From: G025836975 sp048751585
GTDB taxonomy: Bacteria > Pseudomonadota > Gammaproteobacteria > Burkholderiales > Burkholderiaceae_B
DNA: 64,000 bases
Reading direction: 5' to 3'
NCBI RefSeq assembly: GCF_048751585.1
Contig: NZ_JAZHOB010000007.1
Location: forward strand, 1-64,000
The notes beneath the pieces are model-generated. The model saw nothing but the letters and a program-made list of their open reading frames with translations. It had not been told where the DNA came from and did no database searches. Both the position numbers and the translations under genes were made by a program. Numbering within the stretch: the stretch's first letter is position 1; each line of letters begins with the position of its first letter. This document shows, in pieces, positions 32,030 through 41,297 of this stretch.

Positions 32030-32605
32030 ATGAAAACGACTATTCGCCCCGCCCTGGTCCTGTTTGCCGCGCTAACCCTTATTTGCGGTGTGCTGTACCC
32101 GCTGGCCATGGCCGGCATCGGACAGCTTGCGTTCCCCGGCAAAGTGGCTGGCAGCTTGATCATTCGGGATGGAACAGCGATAGGATCCAAGCTGATTGGG
32201 CAAACGTTTACCTCTGTCAATTATTTTTGGGGCAGGCCGTCAGCCACCGGCCCCATGCCGGCAAATGCAGCCGCGTCCGGCGGCTCAAACCTGGGGCCGA
32301 GCAATCCGGGCCTCATTGAGGCGGTGAAAAGCCGTATCGAAGCGCTGAATGCCGCCGATCCAGGCAATGCCTCGGCGATTCCGGTCGACTTGGCGACTGC
32401 CTCCGCAAGCGGCCTGGATCCCGAAATCAGCCTGGCCGCCGCTTACTATCAGGCGCCCCGTGTTGCGCGCGAACGCCGTTTAACACTCGAGACGGTGCAT
32501 GGCCTGATTGCTCAGCACAGTGAATCGCAGTACTTTGGGTTCCTGGGCGAGCCACGCGTGAACGTCTTGGCGCTGAACCTTGCCCTGGATCAACAGCATA
32601 AATAG
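32030..32605 (+). CDS. kdpC: K+-transporting ATPase subunit KdpC
   Basis: The 191-aa product has one N-terminal helix (residues 7-30, LVLFAALTLICGVLYPLAM), the FWGRPSAT motif and SGGSNLGPSNP near residue 85, and a C-terminal ASGLDPEISLAAAYYQ...RVARER block, all typical of KdpC. It acts as a periplasmic affinity subunit. The ATG at 32030 follows AGGACATAC; a longer frame from 31988 would overlap kdpB. No defects. Confidence 0.95.
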   Translation: MKTTIRPALVLFAALTLICGVLYPLAMAGIGQLAFPGKVAGSLIIRDGTAIGSKLIGQTFTSVNYFWGRPSATGPMPANAAASGGSNLGPSNPGLIEAVKSRIEALNAADPGNASAIPVDLATASASGLDPEISLAAAYYQAPRVARERRLTLETVHGLIAQHSESQYFGFLGEPRVNVLALNLALDQQHK

Positions 32606-32622
32606 CTTCCAAACACCAAATC

Positions 32623-35370
32623 ATGTATTCCACTGACGCACGACGCCCGGATCCGGACAGCTTGCTGGCTCAAGTCCAGGAGCAAGAGGGTCAAGCCAAA
32701 CGTGGCAGGCTGCGGATCTATTTCGGCGCCTCCGCCGGGGTGGGCAAGACATACGCCATGCTTGCGGCGGCACAGAGACTGCTGGTTGACAAGGGGGTTG
32801 TGGTCGGAGTGGTCGAAACGCACGGCCGGGGCGAAACCCAATCATTGCTGAAAGGCCTGGAGATCCTGCCGCTTAAAACCATCGATCATCGGGGAAAAAT
32901 CCTTAAGGAGTTCGATATCGATGGGGCGTTGCTGCGGCGCCCATCGCTGATCCTGGTGGACGAGCTGGCGCATTCCAACGTGCCCGGCTCACGCCACCCC
33001 AAGCGGTGGCAAGACGTTCATGAGCTCCTGAATGCGGGCATCAACGTATATACGACCGTAAACGTCCAGCACTTGGAAAGCCTGAATGATGTAGTGGGTG
33101 GAATTACCGGTGTCCGCGTCAGTGAAACCTTGCCGGACACCGTATTTGATAAAGCCGATGAAATCGTTCTGGTGGATATCCCGGCGGACGAGCTGCTTAA
33201 ACGGCTCAAGGAAGGCAAAGTCTATCAGCCGCAACAGGCGGATCGGGCCGCGAAGAACTTTTTTCGTAAAGGCAATTTGATTGCACTGCGGGAGCTGGCG
33301 TTACGCCGCACGGCGGAACGAGTGGAAGACGACGTGCAGGCGTACCGAATCGAGAAATCGATTGCGTCAGTCTGGAAAACCGATACGGCATTGATGGTTT
33401 GTGTCGGGCCCCGCCCCGGAACAGAACATATCATTCGCAGCACGGCCCAGTTGGCCAGCCAACTAAATGCCGAGTGGCATGCCATTTATATTGAAACCCC
33501 TCAGTTGCTGCGTTTACCATCGGAACAGCGCGACAGGATACTCAAGACCCTCAAGCTTGCCCAGGATCTGGGGGCCGTGCCGGTCGTATTGTCGGGCAGC
33601 GACGTCGCCTTGGTTGCCGTCGATTATGCCCATAGCCACAATTTCTCCAAAGTCGTCCTGGGCAGGCGCCGCTCGGCTTGGTCCTTACGTCCCGCTCTGT
33701 TTAAGCGCATAGCCGCATATGCCCCTGAAATTGATCTGATCGAAATGGGCGACCCCGGCCCGGGGCTCAGGAAACCGCCAAAACCCGGCATTGCCCCAGT
33801 CATGCGAAATGGCGATCTTCCCAGCTATCGCCAACCACGTTTGCGGCCTTATCTGTGGGCTATCGCCGGCAGCGTCCTGACAGCGCTTATCGCAACGCCA
33901 CTGCTGCCCTATCTGGATCTGGCCAATATCGTGATGCTGTTCCTGCTGACCTTGGTCCTGGTCGCGGCACGATTTGGCCGCGGTCCCGCGATCTTTTCGG
34001 CTTTCATGAGCGTCGCCGCATTCGACTTCTTTTTTGTGTCGCCGCGCTTTTCTTTCTCGATCGGCGATTTTCAGTATGTGGTGACACTTGCAGTCATGCT
34101 TGCGGTCGGCTTGATCATCGGACAGCTCACAGCAGGATTGCGCTATCAGGCGCGTGTGGCATCGCGCCGGGAATCCCGCTCGCGAGCGCTGTACCAATTC
34201 GCCCGGGAGCTGTCGGGCGCCCTGCAAACCGAGCAGATATTCGAATCCACCCGTCGCGTCATCCTGCATACCTTCGATGCCGATACAACATTGCTTTTGC
34301 CCGATGATGAGGGACGCCTGGAAGTGTTTCGATGGCCTTCCAACAATGCTGGCCACGGACTGGAAACGGCGGATTTGGGTGTGGCTCAATGGGCCTTCGA
34401 TCACGCTTCGCCGGCCGGGATGAACACCGACACGCTACCGGCCAGCCGCTACTTTTACTTGCCTTTGCAAGCGCCCATGCGCACCCGGGGCGTCCTTGTG
34501 GTCGCCCCTCGGAACCCGCGATGGCTGCTCGTCCCCGAACAGCGGCAGCAACTTGATATTTTTGCCGCGCTGGCAGCCATCGGGCTGGAACGTGTGCACT
34601 ACGTCGAGGTTGCACAAGAGGCCCTGCTGAAAATGGAATCCGAGCGGTTGCGCAACTCTTTGCTTGCCGCGCTCTCTCATGATTTGCGCACGCCGCTGAC
34701 TTCCTTGCTTGGCCTATCCGAATCGCTTGCTTCGTCGGCGCCGCTCACCCAGACGCAGCAAGAACTGGCCGGTGTCCTGCACGAAGAGGCGCAGCGAATG
34801 ACAAGGCTGGTAACCAACCTGCTCGACATGGCCCGCCTTCAAAGCGGCGAAATCAAACTCAATCTGCAATGGCAGCCCTTCGAGGAAGTAGTGGGAAGTT
34901 CGCTGCGCGCCAGTCACGCCGCGCTTGGCCGGCATAAGGTTCGGACGCAATTGGCCCCGGACCTTCCCCTGCTGCGTTTCGACGCGGTATTGATAGAGCG
35001 GGTACTTTGCAATCTGGTGGAAAACTCCAGCAAGTACTCACCCGATGGGTCGTTGATCGTCATCGCCGCAAGCATCAAGGGCCAGTATCTGGAGGTCACC
35101 GTCTCGGATAACGGACCTGGCTTGCCCTCTGGCTGTGAAGAGGCTGTTTTTGAAAAATTCATGCGTGGCCATCAAGAATCGTCCACGCCTGGCGTGGGCC
35201 TGGGCCTTGCTATTTGCCGCGCTATCGTTCAAGTGCATAATGGCACTATCAGAGCCCGGCGCGACCCTCAGGGCGGCGCCGCCATCGTTTTTACCCTGCC
35301 CCTGGGTACGCCCCCCGCCATGCCCGACATTGAGCAAGCCAATACCGAGCCCGGAACCCACAGCTCATGA
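32623..35370 (+). CDS. kdpD: Osmosensitive K+ channel sensor kinase KdpD
   Basis: The 915-aa product has the cytoplasmic KdpD domain with Walker A (FGASAGVGKTYAML, residues 34-47) and Walker-B-like LILVDELAHSN, a USP-like domain (about 255-380), four clustered helices (about 405-510), a GAF-like region and the kinase core with phospho-acceptor SHDLRTPLTSLLG near residue 686 and ATP-binding DNGPGL and GVGLGLAI. It senses K+/turgor and phosphorylates KdpE. It follows kdpC after 17 bp and overlaps kdpE by 4 bp. Confidence 0.96.
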   Translation: MYSTDARRPDPDSLLAQVQEQEGQAKRGRLRIYFGASAGVGKTYAMLAAAQRLLVDKGVVVGVVETHGRGETQSLLKGLEILPLKTIDHRGKILKEFDIDGALLRRPSLILVDELAHSNVPGSRHPKRWQDVHELLNAGINVYTTVNVQHLESLNDVVGGITGVRVSETLPDTVFDKADEIVLVDIPADELLKRLKEGKVYQPQQADRAAKNFFRKGNLIALRELALRRTAERVEDDVQAYRIEKSIASVWKTDTALMVCVGPRPGTEHIIRSTAQLASQLNAEWHAIYIETPQLLRLPSEQRDRILKTLKLAQDLGAVPVVLSGSDVALVAVDYAHSHNFSKVVLGRRRSAWSLRPALFKRIAAYAPEIDLIEMGDPGPGLRKPPKPGIAPVMRNGDLPSYRQPRLRPYLWAIAGSVLTALIATPLLPYLDLANIVMLFLLTLVLVAARFGRGPAIFSAFMSVAAFDFFFVSPRFSFSIGDFQYVVTLAVMLAVGLIIGQLTAGLRYQARVASRRESRSRALYQFARELSGALQTEQIFESTRRVILHTFDADTTLLLPDDEGRLEVFRWPSNNAGHGLETADLGVAQWAFDHASPAGMNTDTLPASRYFYLPLQAPMRTRGVLVVAPRNPRWLLVPEQRQQLDIFAALAAIGLERVHYVEVAQEALLKMESERLRNSLLAALSHDLRTPLTSLLGLSESLASSAPLTQTQQELAGVLHEEAQRMTRLVTNLLDMARLQSGEIKLNLQWQPFEEVVGSSLRASHAALGRHKVRTQLAPDLPLLRFDAVLIERVLCNLVENSSKYSPDGSLIVIAASIKGQYLEVTVSDNGPGLPSGCEEAVFEKFMRGHQESSTPGVGLGLAICRAIVQVHNGTIRARRDPQGGAAIVFTLPLGTPPAMPDIEQANTEPGTHSS

Positions 35371-36065
35371 GTGTACCGACACCTGTTGCGCTACTGATTG
35401 AAGATGAGCCTCAGATCCGTCGCTTTGTGAGAACCTCGCTCGAGCAAGAAGGATGGCAGGTCCACGAATCGGAGACCATGCGGCGTGGGCTCGTTGATGC
35501 CGGAACCCGTAAACCCGACTTGATTATCCTTGACCTTGGATTGCCTGATGGCGATGGTGTGGATTGCATTGCCGACATCAGACAATGGTCGACGGTCCCT
35601 ATTATTGTGCTTTCCGCGCGCGTTGATGAGCACGACAAGATTAAAGCCCTTGATGCCGGCGCCGATGACTACCTGACCAAGCCATTCGGGATCGGAGAGC
35701 TGCTTGCGCGAGTGCGTGCGGCGCGGCGCCGGCAGGATCAAACCCCTGCTGGCGATGCCATTCGGTTTGGCAACGTCACCGTGGATATCAAGAGCCGCCT
35801 GGTCTGCAAGAATGATCGGATTGTTCATTTGACGCCAATAGAATACCGATTGCTGACCGTCCTGGCCGCCAACGCGGGTCGGGTAATGACCGGCCCGCAA
35901 TTATTGCGCCAGGTGTGGGGTCCGTCGCACAGCGAAAGCGCGCATTACTTGCGTATCTACATGGGGCATTTGCGGCAGAAGCTCGAGGACGATCCGGCCC
36001 AGCCGAAACATCTCCTGACGGAAACCGCCGTAGGCTATCGGCTCGCCCTCGTTGCTTATACCTAG
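35367..36065 (+). CDS. kdpE: KDP operon response regulator KdpE
   Basis: A 232-aa OmpR-family regulator: acidic pair EDEP near residue 11, phospho-acceptor Asp in LIILDLGLPDGDG near residue 54, LTKPFG near residue 104 and a C-terminal winged helix with LTPIEYRLL and TETAVGYRL. It should bind the TTTATA repeat at the head of the operon. Start overlaps the kdpD stop (ATGA). About 120 bp separate it from the next two-component pair. Confidence 0.95.
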   Translation: MSVPTPVALLIEDEPQIRRFVRTSLEQEGWQVHESETMRRGLVDAGTRKPDLIILDLGLPDGDGVDCIADIRQWSTVPIIVLSARVDEHDKIKALDAGADDYLTKPFGIGELLARVRAARRRQDQTPAGDAIRFGNVTVDIKSRLVCKNDRIVHLTPIEYRLLTVLAANAGRVMTGPQLLRQVWGPSHSESAHYLRIYMGHLRQKLEDDPAQPKHLLTETAVGYRLALVAYT

Positions 36066-36186
36066 ATTCTTCGTGGTCTATCTCTTTGATTGCACTATAA
36101 GTATTCGCCTGAACCCATAAGGAAATGACCGGCAAAGCTCAAATTGGATATCATCGTTCCATTTGCAGAACGAAAGAGGCATTGAT

Positions 36187-36909
36187 TTGATATGGAATTG
36201 CCTGATCATCGAGGATGATCGCGAGAATGCGCATTACATTGCCGATGGCTTCAGGGAGATGGGCCATTGGCCGGTCGTATGCTATGACGGCGCGGAAGGC
36301 TTGCAGCGCGCCACGACCGAACCCTGGGACATCATCGTGCTTGACCGCATGCTGCCCAACCAGGTCGACGGCCTATCCATCCTGACCACGCTGCGCGGCG
36401 TGGGCATCAAGACTCCGGTCATCGTGCTTAGCGCATTGACCGCATTGGATGAGCGCGTGCGGGGCCTGAAGCTGGGCAGCGACGATTATCTGACCAAGCC
36501 CTTTGCGCTGATCGAACTTCTGACGCGAGCCGAGGCCCTGATCCGCCGTTCCAAAAGCACCGAGACGGACCGCATCCTGCAGTATGCCGACCTTAGGCTG
36601 GACCTGACCGTCCCCAGGGCCACGCGTGCAGGCAAGCCGGTGACCCTGCAACCGCGTGAGTGCCGCTTGCTGGCCTATATGCTGATGCATCCCGATCAAA
36701 TCCTGACGCGCGCAATGCTGTTGGGCGCGGTGTGGGGCTATCAGTTCAATCCGCAAACCAACGTCATCGACGCGACCATAAGCCGGCTGCGACAGAAGAT
36801 AGATGGAGACTTCGCCTCTCTTCCGACATTGATTCATACGGTAAGAGGCGTGGGCTACATGCTGTCCAGCAAGCTGGAGCCCGCCGCTTCGGCACAAAAC
36901 AAATCATGA
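36187..36909 (+). CDS. OmpR-family response regulator (TctD-like setting)
   Basis: The preferred start is TTG at 36187, seven bases after GAAAGAGG; a TTG at 36163 is possible. The 240-aa product has receiver residues EDD near the start, phospho-acceptor Asp in IIVLDRMLPNQVDG, YLTKPFAL, and a winged helix with LQPRECRLLAYML and TVRGVGYML. It overlaps the kinase gene by 4 bp. The pair is directly upstream of tctBA, like TctD/TctE or BctD/BctE, which control tricarboxylate uptake. A dyad and direct repeats at 38327-38359 are candidate targets. Confidence 0.88.
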   Translation: MIWNCLIIEDDRENAHYIADGFREMGHWPVVCYDGAEGLQRATTEPWDIIVLDRMLPNQVDGLSILTTLRGVGIKTPVIVLSALTALDERVRGLKLGSDDYLTKPFALIELLTRAEALIRRSKSTETDRILQYADLRLDLTVPRATRAGKPVTLQPRECRLLAYMLMHPDQILTRAMLLGAVWGYQFNPQTNVIDATISRLRQKIDGDFASLPTLIHTVRGVGYMLSSKLEPAASAQNKS

Positions 36910-38312
36910 GCCAGGGGCGCGCCGCCAAGGCATGGCGCAGGCTGTGGGGGTCGGTGGCCTTCCGGCTGACATTCAATTATGGCGTGCTTGCCGTCTGCAC
37001 GACGATCTTCCTGCTGATCTTCGCGTACGGAAAAATCGTCGACGTCTTCCAGACGCAGTTCTCCCGCCAAGTCATCTTGACCTCGCAGCGCCTGGCCGTG
37101 CATTACCAGGAATACGGGCGGCCGTCCCTGCAGGCTGAAATCAGGCAATTGCTGTCCGACCAGACCGACATCGACACCGAGATGTACCTGCTGATCGACC
37201 AGCGGGGCAAGAAGCTGGCGGGCAACCTGGACTTGTTTCCGGCCTCTGACTACGTGCGCGACCCGCCCGCTCCCGTCCAGTTGAATGTACTGCGCAGCGG
37301 CAGCCCGGTGGCGGCCCTGTTGGGCATACATCCCTTGGCCGATGGCAGCACGCTGGTGGTGGGCCGCGATACGCATGACTTGAAGGAAATCAAGAAGCTC
37401 ATCGGCAATGCCATCATCGCCGCCACCCTGGTGGGACTTTTGCTGGTACTGATCGGCACATTCATCTTCCGCCGCGAGCTGCGGCGGCGCGTTGAAGCCA
37501 TACGGGATACCGCCTTTCATGTCGGAACGGGCGAACTGACGCGGCGAATTCCGGTGTCGTCCGATGAGGATGAGTTCGCCCAATTGCGGCACGACATCAA
37601 CCATATGCTGGACCGCATCGAAACCTTGATGAAGGGGGTGCGCAATGTGTCCGATTCGATTGCGCACAACATCCGCACGCCACTAGCCCGTGTCCTGGCC
37701 AAGCTGCATCTGGCCAGGCACGATGTGCATGATCCGGCGGCCTTGTCAGTCGCCATCGATGCCGCCTCCGACGAGATCATGGATTTGATTTCCGTGGCCG
37801 AGAAGCTGCTGCTGATCGCCGAGGCGGAGTCGGGCGTGCGCCGCCAGGCTTTCCGTCCGGTGATGCTGGAGGGGCTTGCGCAGGACGTCATCGAACTGTA
37901 CGAGCCGCTGGCCGACGAGAGCGGCACGCAGCTCGCGCAGCGCAAGATACCGGAGGCTGACACCGGAACCTGGGTTCTGGCCGATGCCGATCTGTTGGCC
38001 GGCGTGATTGCCAACCTGGTCGACAACGCGCTGAAGTACGCGGGCACCGGCGCCAGGATCACTATCGCGACGGCACAGCGCGGCGACAAGGCCATACTGA
38101 CCGTGAGCGACGATGGGCCCGGCGTTGCCGCCTCGCACCTGGCTCTTCTTGGAACGCGGTTCTATCGCGTCCAGCCCGACATTCCCGGATCAGGGCTGGG
38201 CCTGGCCTCCGTCCAGGCCATCGTGTCCCTGCACGAAGGCGTCCTGCGCTTCCAGGACGCCGCGCCCGGGCTGCGCGTTGAAATAGAGTTGCCCCTGTAC
38301 AAGACGCCCTGA
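36906..38312 (+). CDS. Sensor histidine kinase (TctE-like setting)
   Basis: The 468-aa product has helices at about residues 20-43 and 168-190 bounding a periplasmic domain of about 125 aa, a HAMP region (RRELRRRVEAIRDTA), an H box reading SIAHNIRTPLARVL (Asn instead of the usual Glu/Asp after His), and ATP-binding NLVDNALKYA, DDGPGVA and GSGLGLAS. Start ATG overlaps the regulator's stop. A longer frame starting at 36660 lies inside the regulator gene and is a shadow. The Asn in the H box occurs in one branch of the family but is worth noting. Confidence 0.9.
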   Translation: MSQGRAAKAWRRLWGSVAFRLTFNYGVLAVCTTIFLLIFAYGKIVDVFQTQFSRQVILTSQRLAVHYQEYGRPSLQAEIRQLLSDQTDIDTEMYLLIDQRGKKLAGNLDLFPASDYVRDPPAPVQLNVLRSGSPVAALLGIHPLADGSTLVVGRDTHDLKEIKKLIGNAIIAATLVGLLLVLIGTFIFRRELRRRVEAIRDTAFHVGTGELTRRIPVSSDEDEFAQLRHDINHMLDRIETLMKGVRNVSDSIAHNIRTPLARVLAKLHLARHDVHDPAALSVAIDAASDEIMDLISVAEKLLLIAEAESGVRRQAFRPVMLEGLAQDVIELYEPLADESGTQLAQRKIPEADTGTWVLADADLLAGVIANLVDNALKYAGTGARITIATAQRGDKAILTVSDDGPGVAASHLALLGTRFYRVQPDIPGSGLGLASVQAIVSLHEGVLRFQDAAPGLRVEIELPLYKTP

Positions 38313-38326
38313 TTACGGAATCGCCC

Positions 38327-38359
38327 AAATCATTACCGTATGGTAATGATTTGGTAATG
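38327..38359. promoter_or_regulatory. Dyad and 11-bp-spaced repeats upstream of tctBA
   Basis: AAATCATTACC and GGTAATGATTT form a perfect dyad around GTAT (38327-38352). The half-site GGTAATG recurs at 38342 and 38353, exactly one helical turn apart, as OmpR-family regulators like. It lies 118-150 bp upstream of tctB and right after the kinase gene. Binding by the upstream regulator is inferred. Confidence 0.6.
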
Positions 38360-38476
38360 CGCCATAGCGCCCCAAGCGCGCCTCTCTCCCCTACTATCCC
38401 GGCTACGCTCATCGCCCTGCGTACAGGCCGGTGCGTGAGTGGAACATACCGATAACGAGAGAGAGATTTCATCGAC

Positions 38477-38938
38477 ATGAGAGTAAAGAACAAACAGGAC
38501 TTCTGGTCCGGAATCATGTTCTTCGCGCTGGGAGTGGGGTTCGCCCTGGGCGCGACGAAGTATTCCATGGGCACGGCCGCGCGCATGGGGCCCGGCTATT
38601 TTCCATTCTGGCTGGGTGTGTGCATGGCGGCACTGGGTTCCGTCGTGGCGCTGAATTCCATGAAGCAGAAGGCCGAAGAGGTCGAGCTGGAGAAGTTCGA
38701 TTGGGGCATCACGGTCATCCTGCTGGGCAGCGTATCGCTTAGCGGCGTGCTCCTGGATTACCTGGGGGTCTACATCTCCGTCTTCCTGCTCGTTTTCCTG
38801 AGCAGTTTCGCCAGCCACGTATTCAGCTGGAAAGTAGCTGCGCTCAACGGCCTGTTCCTGGTGATCTTCGTCTGGCTCGCCTTCGTGAAGGGCCTGGGCC
38901 TGATCTTCCCGCTTTGGCCAACTTTTCTAGGCAATTAA
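38477..38938 (+). CDS. tctB: Tripartite tricarboxylate transporter small membrane subunit TctB
   Basis: A 153-aa protein with four membrane helices and the TctB pattern: FALGVGFALGATKYSMGTAARMGPGYFP at the start (the GTAARMGPGYFP loop is diagnostic) and LGVYISVFLLVFLSS later. It forms the inner-membrane complex with TctA. The gene follows AGAGAGAG bases and ends 13 bp before tctA. The receptor gene tctC, usually first in such operons, is absent here; a Bug receptor is 4 kb away. Confidence 0.92.
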   Translation: MRVKNKQDFWSGIMFFALGVGFALGATKYSMGTAARMGPGYFPFWLGVCMAALGSVVALNSMKQKAEEVELEKFDWGITVILLGSVSLSGVLLDYLGVYISVFLLVFLSSFASHVFSWKVAALNGLFLVIFVWLAFVKGLGLIFPLWPTFLGN

Positions 38939-38951
38939 AGGAAACCCGAAA

Positions 38952-40457
38952 ATGGAATTGTTTGAACACCTTGCATTGGGCTTCTCGGTTGCCTTGTCGG
39001 TCGAGAACGTCGCATATTGCCTGCTGGGCTGTCTTTTGGGGACGGCGATCGGCGTGCTGCCGGGCATCGGACCGGTGCCCACCATTGCCATGCTGCTGCC
39101 CATTACCTACGTGCTGCCTCCCGTGGCCGGCCTGATCATGCTGGCCGGCATCTACTACGGCGCCCAGTACGGCGGCTCGACCACCGCCATCCTGGTGGCT
39201 CTGCCCGGCGAAACCTCGGCGGTGGTGACCGTCCTGGACGGGCACCAGATGGCGCGCAACGGACGGGCCGGTGCAGCCCTGGCCATTGCCGCCATCGGTT
39301 CGTTCTTCGCCGGCTGCTTCGCCACGATTCTGCTGGCCGGTTTCGCGCCGCCCCTGGCCGAAGTCGCCTTCAAGTTCGGCCCCGCCGAGTACTTCTCGCT
39401 GATGGTGCTGGGCCTGATCGGCGCCGTGGTGCTGGCCTCGGGCTCACTGCCCAAGGCCATCTGCATGATCCTGCTGGGCCTGCTGCTGGGCATGGTCGGC
39501 ACCGATGTGAACTCGGGCGTGGCGCGTTTCGATTTCGGCATTCCGGAATTGCAGGACGGCATCGACTTTGCCGTGGTCGCCATGGGCGTGTTCGGCTTCG
39601 CCGAAATCATGAGCAACCTGGAATTGAAGGACCAGCGAGTGGACCTTACCGACAAAGTCGGATCGCTGTATCCCAACAAGCAGGAGTTCAAGGAGTCCTG
39701 GCCCGCCTGCGTGCGCGGCACGGCCCTGGGCTCGGCCCTGGGCATCCTGCCGGGCGGCGGCGCGACGCTTTCGTCGTTCGCGTCCTACACACTGGAAAAG
39801 AAAATCTCCAAGAACCCCGAGCGCTTCGGCAAGGGCCATCCGGCCGGCCTGGCCGGCCCGGAATCGGCCAACAACGCCGCCGCGCAGACCTCGTTCATTC
39901 CGCTGCTCACCCTGGGCATTCCCGGCAACGCCGTGACGGCCCTGATGATCGGCGCAATGACCATCCACAATATCCAGCCCGGCCCGCAGGTCATGACCAG
40001 CCACCCGGACCTGTTCTGGGGCCTGATCGCCTCGATGTGGATCGGCAATCTGATGCTGATCATTCTGAACCTGCCGCTGGTCGGCCTGTGGGTCAAGCTG
40101 CTGAAGGTGCCCTACCGCATCCTGTTCCCGGCCATTCTGGTGTTCTGCACGATCGGCGTGTATTCGCTGAACTACAACGTGTTCGACATCTGGATGACGG
40201 CGGCCTTCGGCCTGGTGGGCTACTTGTGGTCCAAACTGAAGTGCGAAGGCGCCCCGCTGCTGCTGGGCCTGGTGCTGGGACCCATGATGGAAGAGAACTT
40301 CCGGCGCGCGCTGCTGCTGGCGCGCGGCGACTACACCACCTTCTTCACGCGGCCCCTATCGCTTAGCCTGTTGATCGTGGCCGCGGTGCTTGTCATCCTG
40401 GTGACGCTGCCGTCCATCAAGAAGAAGCGCGAGGAAACCTTCGTCGAAGAGGGCTAA
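38952..40457 (+). CDS. tctA: Tripartite tricarboxylate transporter large permease TctA
   Basis: The 501-aa product carries the TctA signatures: GTAIGVLPGIGPVPTIAMLLP near residue 32, YYGAQYGGSTTAILVALPGE near residue 64 and, in the second half, GILPGGGATLSSF and PGNAVTALMIGAM, reflecting the internal repeat. It is the Na+- or H+-coupled channel subunit for citrate-like acids. AAAGGAAAC precedes the ATG, and a strong terminator follows the stop. Confidence 0.95.
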   Translation: MELFEHLALGFSVALSVENVAYCLLGCLLGTAIGVLPGIGPVPTIAMLLPITYVLPPVAGLIMLAGIYYGAQYGGSTTAILVALPGETSAVVTVLDGHQMARNGRAGAALAIAAIGSFFAGCFATILLAGFAPPLAEVAFKFGPAEYFSLMVLGLIGAVVLASGSLPKAICMILLGLLLGMVGTDVNSGVARFDFGIPELQDGIDFAVVAMGVFGFAEIMSNLELKDQRVDLTDKVGSLYPNKQEFKESWPACVRGTALGSALGILPGGGATLSSFASYTLEKKISKNPERFGKGHPAGLAGPESANNAAAQTSFIPLLTLGIPGNAVTALMIGAMTIHNIQPGPQVMTSHPDLFWGLIASMWIGNLMLIILNLPLVGLWVKLLKVPYRILFPAILVFCTIGVYSLNYNVFDIWMTAAFGLVGYLWSKLKCEGAPLLLGLVLGPMMEENFRRALLLARGDYTTFFTRPLSLSLLIVAAVLVILVTLPSIKKKREETFVEEG

Positions 40458-40476
40458 GCCCTTCCCCGCTTCATGC

Positions 40477-40517
40477 AAACGCGGCGCCGGAATCTTCCCG
40501 CGCCGCGTTTGTTTTTA
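40477..40517 (+). terminator. Intrinsic terminator of the tctBA operon
   Basis: AAACGCGGCGC (40477-40487) and GCGCCGCGTTT (40500-40510) form a perfect 11-bp stem with a 12-base loop, followed by GTTTTTA. The A-run on the left makes it work in the other direction as well, for the convergent anti-sigma gene whose stop lies at 40515. Confidence 0.88.
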
Positions 40518-41297
40518 CTGCCAGATTTCCGGCTTGCCGCCCAAGGCGCCGCACACATCGACGGCCATATTGCGTAGATCTTCCCGAGCCACCCGCCCTG
40601 AAAGCGCATAACCCATGCCTTGATCCACCCAGTAGTAGGTGCTTTGTCCACTCGGTTCGTGCAAAGCCCGCATGGCGCCCGGCCGGACGTTTGCGGCGGT
40701 GATATACAAGGTCAGGCGCTTGCCCGCTGCGTCCTCGTACATGAACTGCGCCGCGGGCCCGGCCGGACCGGGCAGCAGGCGGCCGCCCAGCAAGGAGTAG
40801 CCATACTCCCGCAAGGACGGCACATTCAACGTCCGGTCCAGACGCTTGGACAGCCAGGCCAGCAGATGTTTCTCGTCGGCCACCGGCACTTCGACGGCAT
40901 GGCGCTGTTCCGGTGCATAAACGGCATAGGCAAGATCCGCGTTCGATGCAAAAGCAGGCTGCCCGGCGGATTCTGTCCGGAGCCCGGACGACATCAGTCC
41001 CAGCGCCAATCCGCAGGCCATCCAGGCAGCGGCCGTTCCCACCCGCCTGAACCAAGGCGAACGCTGCGGGACCAAAATCGGAAGAACCGCCTTCTCGCCG
41101 ATGGGAAACAGGGCTTTCAATGCGGATTTTTGTGCGCGATAGGAAGCGATACGCGCGGCAGCCGACCGATCGCTTGCAACGCGATCGATCAGCGCGGCGC
41201 ACTCTTGCATTGGAAGCTCATTGTCGATCAAGGCGGACAAGGCCTGTCGATACGGTTCGTCCGCAAGCGGCGCACCGAAAGCCGGATCGTCGTTCAT
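40515..41297 (-). CDS. Transmembrane anti-sigma factor
   Basis: A 260-aa protein with an N-terminal cytoplasmic zinc-less anti-sigma region (YRQALSALIDNELPMQECAALIDRV), one membrane helix (about residues 87-107, VGTAAAWMACGLALGLMSS) and a periplasmic domain with DEKHLLAWLSKRLDRTL and YYWVDQGMGYALSG. This layout is that of RsiW/RskA-like anti-sigma factors. It overlaps the ECF sigma gene by 4 bp, which makes the pairing firm. The signal that releases the sigma factor is unknown. Confidence 0.85.
   Translation of the reverse strand: MNDDPAFGAPLADEPYRQALSALIDNELPMQECAALIDRVASDRSAAARIASYRAQKSALKALFPIGEKAVLPILVPQRSPWFRRVGTAAAWMACGLALGLMSSGLRTESAGQPAFASNADLAYAVYAPEQRHAVEVPVADEKHLLAWLSKRLDRTLNVPSLREYGYSLLGGRLLPGPAGPAAQFMYEDAAGKRLTLYITAANVRPGAMRALHEPSGQSTYYWVDQGMGYALSGRVAREDLRNMAVDVCGALGGKPEIWQ

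Noticed and set aside
36660..36905. N-terminal extension of the TctE-like kinase frame
   Set aside because: It lies entirely inside the response regulator gene; the ATG at 36906 with ATGA coupling is the natural start.
39017..40366. Open frame of 449 codons overlapping tctA
   Set aside because: A +1 shadow of the strongly biased tctA gene, full of Arg, His, Gly and Pro; tctA itself has clear family motifs.
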